Shown: piece after piece, positions 39,954 through 46,116 of the stretch | Numbering within the stretch: position 1 is the first letter of the stretch | How the letters are laid out: each line of letters opens with the position of its first letter | Assembly (NCBI GenBank): GCA_040264895.1 | Contig: JBDQHL010000007.1 | Span: 1 to 46,116, forward strand | Direction of reading: 5' to 3' | Length of the DNA: 46,116 nt | Origin: PGYR01 sp040264895 | GTDB lineage: Bacteria > Bacteroidota > Ignavibacteria > Kapaibacteriales > UBA2268 | Made by a program: the position numbers and the translations under genes | The notes under the pieces: generated by a model | Told to the model about the DNA's origin: nothing | The model's database searches: none | Seen by the model: only the letters and a program-made list of their open reading frames with translations

Positions 39954-41276
39954 ATGAAAGGACTTTTTAACAATAGTGATAATAGAAAAATAAATAGAAA
40001 CACTCCCTTAGCTGAGAGGTTGCGTCCGACTAATATTGATGAAGTAGTGGGACAAAAACATTTAGTTGGTGAGGGAGCACCATTGCGACAATTTTTTGAA
40101 ATTGGCGATTTTCCCTCTATAATATTTTGGGGTCCTCCGGGAGTTGGTAAAACTACGTTTGCAACCTTAATCGCAGATGCTGGGGATTATGAATACCGTA
40201 GAATTTCTGCTATTGAATCTGGAGTTGCTGAATTAAGAAAGATTATAGCTGCAGCAAAAAAGGTTCACGATACAGGCAGAAAGTACTTATTATTTATTGA
40301 TGAGATTCATAGATTTAACAAATCACAACAAGACTCATTACTCCACGCTGTTGAAACTGGTGTGCTGACACTAATTGGTGCTACCACTGAGAATCCATCA
40401 TTTGAAGTAAATGGCGCATTACTCAGTCGCTGCAATGTATATAGATTAGAGCAATTAAGTGACGAAGAAGTAAAATCATTGATAAATAATGCAATTGAGA
40501 ACGACATCTACCTTGCTGAATATGAAATTAATATTGATGATTGGGATGTATTAATAAATCTTTCTGGTGGTGATGGTAGGACAGCCCTCAATGTTTTGGA
40601 ATCAGCTATTCGTTTTGCCAAAAAGTCTGAAGGTAATATAATAGAGCTAAATGGGGAACTATATGAAAGAGCTTTATTAAGACGAGTAGTAAAATATGAC
40701 AAGAAAGGCGAAAATCATTATGATACTATCTCTGCATTTATAAAATCAATGCGTGGCTCTGACCCAGACTCAGCAATGGTTTGGTTAGCCAAAATGTTAG
40801 AAGCAGGAGAAGACCCTAAGTTTATAGCTCGAAGATTAGTAATATTCGCAAGTGAGGATATAGGAAACGCAGATACGAATGCTCTGAGGTTAGCGGTTTC
40901 TGTATTCGATGCTGTTAATATGATTGGTATGCCTGAAGCAGGAATAAATTTAGCACAAGGAGTTACTTATTTAGCATCTGCACCAAAATCGAATGCATCA
41001 TATACAGCTTATAAAGAAGCTCTTGATTATGTACGAAAATCAGGTGAGCTCACTGTGCCAATTCATTTGAGAAATGCGCCTACAAAGATGATGAAGTCAG
41101 AAGGATTTGGTAAAGACTATAAATACCCCCACGATTTCGGAGGCTTTGTAGAACAGAACTATTTCCCTGATGGAAAAGAAAAAAGATATTTCTATAAACC
41201 CAAAAACTCAGGTCTTGAGAAGAAGATATTAGATAGACTTCGAGATTTATGGGAAGACAATAATGATGAAAAATAA
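39954..41276 (+). CDS. rarA: Replication-associated recombination protein A (RarA/MgsA), AAA+ ATPase
   Basis: 440 residues. PLAERLRPTNIDEVVGQKHLVGEGAPLRQF (19-48) is the family N-terminus; Walker A GPPGVGKTT (60-68), Walker B LLFIDEIHRFNKSQQDSLL (112-130), sensor 1 IGATTENPSFEVNGALLSRC. The C-terminal tetramerisation region has KSMRGSDPDSAMVWLAKMLEAGEDPKFIARRLVIFASEDIGNAD. Acts at stalled replication forks and on single-stranded DNA gaps. Divergent from the FN3-like gene; 22 nt upstream of mltG, so probably an operon with it. Confidence 0.97.
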   Translation: MKGLFNNSDNRKINRNTPLAERLRPTNIDEVVGQKHLVGEGAPLRQFFEIGDFPSIIFWGPPGVGKTTFATLIADAGDYEYRRISAIESGVAELRKIIAAAKKVHDTGRKYLLFIDEIHRFNKSQQDSLLHAVETGVLTLIGATTENPSFEVNGALLSRCNVYRLEQLSDEEVKSLINNAIENDIYLAEYEINIDDWDVLINLSGGDGRTALNVLESAIRFAKKSEGNIIELNGELYERALLRRVVKYDKKGENHYDTISAFIKSMRGSDPDSAMVWLAKMLEAGEDPKFIARRLVIFASEDIGNADTNALRLAVSVFDAVNMIGMPEAGINLAQGVTYLASAPKSNASYTAYKEALDYVRKSGELTVPIHLRNAPTKMMKSEGFGKDYKYPHDFGGFVEQNYFPDGKEKRYFYKPKNSGLEKKILDRLRDLWEDNNDEK

Positions 41277-41298
41277 AGTAGAAGGAAAAAATTAAAAA

Positions 41299-42312
41299 TT
41301 GAAAAAAATACTCTATTTACTAATAATCCTAGCTTTAGTATCCGTACTACTGATGATAAGTTATACTAATTCTAAACTCAGTGAATACCCTGCTTTTAGT
41401 GACACAATAACCGTGAATATTGCTAAAAATAGCAATGTAGATCAGATTGTGGCAGAATTCAATCAGTATGACCTACTAAGTCCAGACTGGCTTTTTAGCA
41501 ACTACATAAAAATACTGATGAAAAAAGATGTAAGAGGTGTTTATGCAGGGAATTATGATATAACCCCTACCACAAGTAATGACAAAATAATTGATATGAT
41601 ATTGACGGGTGGATATGCTAATACAACAAGTATATCTATACCAGAGGGGCTGAATAATAAAGAGATTGCAAATATATTTGAGAGTAAATTAGGTATAGAT
41701 AAACTACAATTTTTAAGTTTAACTAAATCAGACAGCCTTCTTTCTAAATGGAATATAAAAGCCAACAATGCCCTGGGTTACTTGTTGCCTGAGACATATG
41801 ACTTCTATGGTGATGAAACGGCAAATCAAATTATAGATAAATTATTGAAGCACCATCAGGATATTTGGACAACTGAAAATGAAGAAAAATTGAAGAATTC
41901 TGGATTATCCAAACTTGAATTATTAACAATAGCTTCTATTGTACAAGCCGAAACACCATTGGAAAGCGAACTAGAGACAGTGGCAGGATTATACTTGAAT
42001 AGAGTTAAAATTGGGATGATGCTTCAAGCCGACCCGACTGTACAGTTTGCATTAGGAGATAAAAAAAGACTTCTATACAAAGACTTAGAATACGATAGTC
42101 CTTATAATACCTACAAATATGCTGGTATTCCACCTGGCCCTATTAATAATCCTGGTAAAGCTGCTATTTTAGCTACTTTGAACCCAGAGAAGCATAATTA
42201 TCTCTATATGGTGGCCTTTGGAGATGGTTCTGGTTCTCACTACTTTGCTAAAACAGTAAGGGAACACAACAATAATGTGATAAAATACAAAAAAGCCAGA
42301 GGTAGACAATAG
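41299..42312 (+). CDS. mltG: Endolytic murein transglycosylase MltG
   Basis: 337 residues from TTG 41299, chosen because the membrane anchor begins there (KKILYLLIILALVSVLLMI) and no ATG precedes it; GAAGGA lies 12 nt upstream. A LysM-like part is followed by the YceG catalytic domain: IPEGLNNKEIANIF, GYLLPETYDF, and the catalytic Glu 218 in IASIVQAETPLESE; further LQADPTVQFAL, YNTYKYAGIPPGPINNPG, HYFAKTVREHN. Cuts nascent glycan strands at the inner membrane and sets their length. Convergent with metK. Confidence 0.97.
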   Translation: MKKILYLLIILALVSVLLMISYTNSKLSEYPAFSDTITVNIAKNSNVDQIVAEFNQYDLLSPDWLFSNYIKILMKKDVRGVYAGNYDITPTTSNDKIIDMILTGGYANTTSISIPEGLNNKEIANIFESKLGIDKLQFLSLTKSDSLLSKWNIKANNALGYLLPETYDFYGDETANQIIDKLLKHHQDIWTTENEEKLKNSGLSKLELLTIASIVQAETPLESELETVAGLYLNRVKIGMMLQADPTVQFALGDKKRLLYKDLEYDSPYNTYKYAGIPPGPINNPGKAAILATLNPEKHNYLYMVAFGDGSGSHYFAKTVREHNNNVIKYKKARGRQ

Positions 42313-42325
42313 TCATTGCTCTGGC
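42289..42325 (-). terminator. Probable metK terminator, inside the 3' end of mltG
   Basis: GCCAGAG (42295-42301) and CTCTGGC (42319-42325) form a 7-bp stem with a 17-nt loop; on the minus strand a run of six T follows immediately (the AAAAAA at 42289-42294). The arm and T-run encode the last codons of mltG on the other strand. Confidence 0.65.
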
Positions 42326-42351
42326 TTCGAAAGTTTAAGTTTTGAATGAGT

Positions 42352-43497
42352 TTAAACTAATGCTTTTTTAATTTTTTCGGTCAAATCTAATTTCTCCCAA
42401 GGGAAATTATCTCTTCCAAAATGCCCATAAGCAGCAGTCTGTCTGAAAATTGGATTTGTCAATCCAAACGTTTTAATTATACCACTTGGCGTTAAATCTA
42501 TATTCTTGCTTATCCAGTCTGCTATCTCAAATCTATCTCTTTCAGAAGTACCGTGAGTGTCAACATATATAGAAAGTGGTCTTTCTACTCCAATAGCATA
42601 AGCTAATTGTATTGTACACTCAGTTGCAACACCCGCTGCAACTAAATTTTTTGCAATATACCTAGAAGCATAAGCAGCAGAACGATCTACTTTCGTTGAA
42701 TCCTTACCAGAGAAAGCTCCACCACCATGTGGTGCTTTACCTCCGTATGTATCAACTATTATCTTACGACCGGTAAGTCCTGTATCACCGTGTGGTCCAC
42801 CTATAACAAATTGACCTGTAGGGTTAACAATATACTCAGTTTTTTCATCTATCCATTCTTTAGGAATTAAGCCATCTACAACATTATCAATTACGTCTGT
42901 TTTGATTTTATCAGCTGTTATACCTGGATCATGTTGAGTAGAAACCACAACATTATGAACTCTTGTGATTTCATTATTTTCATTATATTCTAATGTAATC
43001 TGTGCCTTAGAATCAGGTCTAAGATATGTCATTTTTTCTTGTGCTTTTCTAATCTTTGCCAACTTCATTAACACTTTATGTGAGTACATAAGTGCTGCTG
43101 GCATTAGCTCTTCTGTTTCATTTACGGCATAACCAAACATAATACCTTGGTCACCTGCACCACCCTTGTCAACACCCAAAGCGATGTCCTCAGATTGTTT
43201 ATTAAGAACGTTGAGTACGCTACAAGATTCGGAGTCAAATTTATATGCTCCTTTGGTATAACCAATATCCCTAATTACCTCACGAGCAATTTCAGGTATA
43301 TCTACATATGCGTTAGTGGTAACTTCACCACCAACAACTATCATACCTGTCGCTGCAAAACATTCGCAAGCTACTCGTGCGTTTGGATCTTCTTTTAAAA
43401 TTGAATCTAAAACTGCGTCTGAAACTTGATCGCATATTTTATCTGGGTGGCCTTCTGAAACTGATTCTGATGTAAAATGATAAACTTTTTTACTCAT
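42352..43497 (-). CDS. metK: S-adenosylmethionine synthase
   Basis: 381 residues from ATG 43497 (a TTG one codon earlier is ignored). Makes S-adenosylmethionine from methionine and ATP. Family motifs: FTSESVSEGHPDKICDQVSDAVLD at the N-terminus, GAGDQGIMFGYA (ATP-binding hexapeptide region), GGGAFSGKDSTKVDRSAAY (P-loop-like) and the C-terminal FRQTAAYGHFGRDNFPWEK. Complete length. Only 47 nt separate it from the mltD-like gene upstream; no SAM riboswitch can be seen there. Confidence 0.98.
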   Translation of the reverse strand: MSKKVYHFTSESVSEGHPDKICDQVSDAVLDSILKEDPNARVACECFAATGMIVVGGEVTTNAYVDIPEIAREVIRDIGYTKGAYKFDSESCSVLNVLNKQSEDIALGVDKGGAGDQGIMFGYAVNETEELMPAALMYSHKVLMKLAKIRKAQEKMTYLRPDSKAQITLEYNENNEITRVHNVVVSTQHDPGITADKIKTDVIDNVVDGLIPKEWIDEKTEYIVNPTGQFVIGGPHGDTGLTGRKIIVDTYGGKAPHGGGAFSGKDSTKVDRSAAYASRYIAKNLVAAGVATECTIQLAYAIGVERPLSIYVDTHGTSERDRFEIADWISKNIDLTPSGIIKTFGLTNPIFRQTAAYGHFGRDNFPWEKLDLTEKIKKALV

Positions 43498-43544
43498 CAA
43501 ACCTTATTATCCTTATTTATCTTAATATATGAATTGATTGTGGT

Positions 43545-45842
43545 TTATTGTATTCTAACTTTTTGTCCAACTTGAATTCTTCTAGGGTTCAATCTGCTGT
43601 TTAATCTCAAAAGACTTTCAACAGAAACACCAAACTTTGATGCAACTCTTGCTAGAGTTTCACCTCTTTTAATTCTATAGTATTTTGGTGCATTTTTAAC
43701 AGAGCTTTTATTTGCAGATGCACTACCTTTAGAATAAGAAGGAGTTGAAACTTTCAGAGTTGAACCAGCATAGATTGTGTTCCCTCTCATTTTGCTTGAG
43801 TTTATTGCTTTCAACTCTCTTTCACTCATTCCATATCTAGCTGCAATTGTGCTAACTGTTTCTCCCCTCATAACTTTGTGATATTTCACTTGGTCTTTAA
43901 TAACTTTAGGAGTTTTAACTTTTGCTATAGCTGTGCTGTTATAAGTCTTTATTTTAAGTATTTGTCCTGGGTATATTCTAGTGCCATCTAAACGGTTTAG
44001 TTCTTGTAAATCTGCAATTGAAATCGCATAATCACCCGCGATTCTACCAAGTGATTCACCTTTTTGTACATTGTGTCTTACGATGATTGGTTGCGATTTT
44101 TTACTTTCACTTTCCGGAGCAGGATCCACTGTTTTCTTAGCAACAACTAATCTTTGCCCAACTCTTAGGTTATCTTCCCATCTAGAAAGACCATTCAAAT
44201 CTCTTAAGTAACCAATACTGATACCATATCTTCTAGAAATACTATAGAGTGACTCACCTCTTCTTACTGAGTGGGTAATATCACGAGTACCATCCATAGG
44301 GTAATAAGTACCTGATTTATCAGATGCTTTATTTATGGAAGTATATTTGTCAGCTGAAATAGGAATACGTAAATCGCTTCCTCTTTTTATCTTTGATCTC
44401 GTACTTCTTAATCCATTTAACTCAACTAAGTCTTTCTTGTCAACTCCGTACTTCACAGAAATTTTAGAAAGTGTTTCATATCTTTCAACTGAATGAGTTA
44501 CCCATGGTTGTTTTTCTTCATCTTTCAGATTTCTAAAATTGCCAGCAAACGTCTCAAAGCTGTTAACTGGTATCTTTAATTCGTAAGAACCCATATCTGG
44601 TGGAGTACAACCTTTAATTAATTCTGGGTTTAGATTTCTTAGCTCTTCTTCAGATATATTTGCGCACTTAGCTAATACGTCTAAGTTGACAGGCTCTTTA
44701 ATAGTATAAGTATCGTAATTGTATGGCTCTTGTAGTTCTAGCTCATCAATATTAAAACCATATTTCTCAGGGTTCATAGCTATCTTTGCAGTAGCTATAT
44801 ACAAAGGAACATAGTGTCTAGTTTCCTTTGGTAGGCGGCTTCTCAGCTCCCAGAAATTTGGATTAGTTTTACCAGATCTTCTAATAGCTCTTCTTACTCG
44901 GCCTTGACCACAATTGTAAGAAGCCATAGCAAGGTGCCAGTCGCCAAATTCATCATAAAGTTGCTTTAGATATCTCATAGCAGCTCTAGTTGATTTTAGT
45001 GGGTCACGTCGTTCGTCTATCCAGTATGATTCGCCATTATTCAAACCGAAATCTTTCCCTGTAGCTCTCATAAATTGCCATAATCCAACTGCCTTTGCTC
45101 GTGATAATGCGTTAGGATTAAGTGCACTCTCTATCATAGACAGGTAGACAATCTCTTCAGGCACATTTTCTTCCTTGGCAATTTGTTTCATCATTTTGAA
45201 CCATTTACCGGATCTTTCTAGCCACTTGGAGAAGAATTTTTTTGCTTTAGTTTGGGTTAACCATTGTAGATTCTTTTGTACATATTTGTTATCGTCCATC
45301 GGAATTAGCAGAGAATCTGGACCTAAGAAAGGTAGTCCGTCGTCTTCTAATATTGTCTCTGATTCAGGTAAATCCATTACAATAGCACCCGTGATTGCTT
45401 GGTTACTTTCCAAATCATCAATCATTCTATCACGAATTATAAATAATGGTGCATCTGCATCTAATTGATCAAAATCAGTTACATAGTGTTCAAAATCCTC
45501 AATGATAGCGTTAGTTAAACTAACAAAATCATCGTTATACTCTACTCCAGGATAGCTAGCGATTTGATTTAATTCATCTAATGCACTTGAGAAAAACTCT
45601 GATGCTTTAGTAGTGTCCTTTTTTTGAACCAAAATAAGCGCAGTTAAGTATTTTTTTCTTGAATTTTCTAAGGAGAGATTAATTTCATTATCAAAACTAT
45701 CGTCAATAACTGGATATCCGTCTAAAACAGAATAGTTGTCAGGAAATATATAAATTTGGTTTGATTTGGGAACTTGCCCATCTAGTGTGGCATTGAAGCC
45801 TAACAAGATAGATAAAATAATTAGACAGCAGATAATTCTCAT
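43545..45842 (-). CDS. mltD: Membrane-bound/periplasmic lytic transglycosylase, MltD type, with five LysM domains
   Basis: 765 residues from ATG 45842, which begins a clean signal peptide (MRIICCLIILSILLGFNATLDGQ); ATG 45887 would add 15 residues with a basic n-region. An N-terminal helical part (about 50-200) precedes the SLT domain: LSMIESALNPNAL with catalytic Glu 238, AVGLWQFMRATGKDFGL, YWIDERRDPLKSTRAAMRYLKQLYDEFGDW, AMASYNCGQGRVRRAI. Then five LysM modules (about 450-765), each beginning with a variant of H-x-V-x-R-GE(S/T)L and ending near G-x-x-L-x-I, separated by Ser/Lys-rich linkers. E. coli MltD has two. Binds and cuts peptidoglycan glycan strands. Confidence 0.95.
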   Translation of the reverse strand: MRIICCLIILSILLGFNATLDGQVPKSNQIYIFPDNYSVLDGYPVIDDSFDNEINLSLENSRKKYLTALILVQKKDTTKASEFFSSALDELNQIASYPGVEYNDDFVSLTNAIIEDFEHYVTDFDQLDADAPLFIIRDRMIDDLESNQAITGAIVMDLPESETILEDDGLPFLGPDSLLIPMDDNKYVQKNLQWLTQTKAKKFFSKWLERSGKWFKMMKQIAKEENVPEEIVYLSMIESALNPNALSRAKAVGLWQFMRATGKDFGLNNGESYWIDERRDPLKSTRAAMRYLKQLYDEFGDWHLAMASYNCGQGRVRRAIRRSGKTNPNFWELRSRLPKETRHYVPLYIATAKIAMNPEKYGFNIDELELQEPYNYDTYTIKEPVNLDVLAKCANISEEELRNLNPELIKGCTPPDMGSYELKIPVNSFETFAGNFRNLKDEEKQPWVTHSVERYETLSKISVKYGVDKKDLVELNGLRSTRSKIKRGSDLRIPISADKYTSINKASDKSGTYYPMDGTRDITHSVRRGESLYSISRRYGISIGYLRDLNGLSRWEDNLRVGQRLVVAKKTVDPAPESESKKSQPIIVRHNVQKGESLGRIAGDYAISIADLQELNRLDGTRIYPGQILKIKTYNSTAIAKVKTPKVIKDQVKYHKVMRGETVSTIAARYGMSERELKAINSSKMRGNTIYAGSTLKVSTPSYSKGSASANKSSVKNAPKYYRIKRGETLARVASKFGVSVESLLRLNSRLNPRRIQVGQKVRIQ

Positions 45843-45978
45843 TCTAAGATTCCGCGTTTTTTTCTTAATAATACTCTTTATGCACATATACTGGTATTGT
45901 AATTTAAAATAAATAATTGAAATTACAAATAATTAAAGTAAATCTGAGTGTATATTGACAGCACAATTCACTTACGAT

Positions 45979-45998
45979 TATAACAATTAATTGTTATA
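45979..45998. promoter_or_regulatory. 20-bp perfect palindrome, candidate operator
   Basis: TATAACAATTAATTGTTATA at 45979-45998 is a perfect 10+10 inverted repeat in the 229-bp gene-free right end of the window, upstream of mltD and of whatever gene starts beyond the edge. AT-richness makes chance palindromes likelier, but 20 bp without mismatch stands out. The rest of 45888-46116 holds nothing else I can support, except ATG 46096 on the plus strand, which opens a frame (MSRNSFS) that runs off the edge. Confidence 0.35.
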
Positions 45999-46116
45999 TC
46001 TTACTTTGGTACAATATATGCTGTTAATTTTAATTCATTTTTCATAGCATTTATTCTATGATATTAATTTTTAATTTATTAAGTTTGAGAACTTTATGAG
46101 TAGAAATTCATTTTCC

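Noticed and set aside
43498..43544. SAM riboswitch upstream of metK
   Set aside because: Only 47 AT-rich nt separate metK from the upstream gene and no SAM-I, SAM-II or SAM-IV core elements are visible.
1..46116. CRISPR arrays, prophage, insertion sequences, tRNA or rRNA genes
   Set aside because: No regularly spaced repeats, transposase, integrase, phage proteins or tRNA/rRNA-like sequence was recognised in any gap.
46096..46116. Start of a plus-strand gene (ATG AGT AGA ...) at the right edge
   Set aside because: Only seven codons are visible; mentioned in the palindrome entry, not enough for a feature.

Overview
The window is a 46.1 kb stretch of a low-GC chromosome from the Bacteroidota/FCB side of the tree. 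Four things point there. A secreted protease ends in a type IX secretion (Por) sorting domain. Three promoters match the Bacteroidota TTG/TTTG-N19-20-TAnnTTTG pattern. There is a TonB-dependent receptor with a signal peptide. tuf sits inside the str operon between fusA and rpsJ, as in Chlorobi/Ignavibacteria-type genomes rather than classical Bacteroidetes. A Kapabacteria/Ignavibacteria-like lineage is my best guess; this is inference, not proof.

Region 1-6.5 kb is accessory. It starts with a lipoprotein gene (running off the left edge) that is interrupted by one in-frame TAA. A repeat-rich intergenic region follows, leading into a clear TPP riboswitch that controls a TonB-dependent receptor, hence probable outer-membrane uptake of thiamin or a precursor. 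Next come two tandem secreted paralogs of unknown function and two small unknown genes on the other strand. Region 6.6-13 kb (minus strand) is a tight, overlapping run of five glycosyltransferases (three GT4, one GT2-like, one GT9) ending in a nucleoid-associated NdpA-like gene. It is a surface-glycan locus without visible polymerase or transporter. A PAP2 lipid phosphatase (plus) and a LolD-type ATPase (minus) follow.

Region 14.4-34.5 kb (minus strand) is one continuous str-S10-spc-alpha ribosomal protein block, from an EF-G gene through rpsL, rpsG, a second EF-G, tuf, rpsJ ... secY, infA, rpmJ, rpsM, rpsK, rpoA and rplQ, closed by a strong terminator. Oddities here: rpsD is absent between rpsK and rpoA; map and adk are absent between secY and infA; bL17 carries a tail of about ten 11-residue repeats resembling LEA group 3 proteins; uL24 is short; bL36 and uS14 lack zinc cysteines. 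The two EF-Gs look like the specialised translocase/recycling pair (spdEFG1/spdEFG2, mtEFG1/mtEFG2 type).

Region 34.6-46 kb mixes cell-wall and housekeeping genes: murI, an SDR oxidoreductase whose Rossmann motif lies upstream of any ordinary start codon, a lytic transglycosylase, an orphan CcmA-like ATPase, the T9SS protease, a small FN3-like secreted protein, rarA, mltG, metK and a five-LysM MltD-type transglycosylase. I saw no CRISPR array, tRNA, rRNA, prophage or transposase gene. I do not see a convincing new multi-gene system. The best leads are the EF-G pair, the bL17 repeat tail, the nonsense-interrupted lipoprotein and the SDR start codon.
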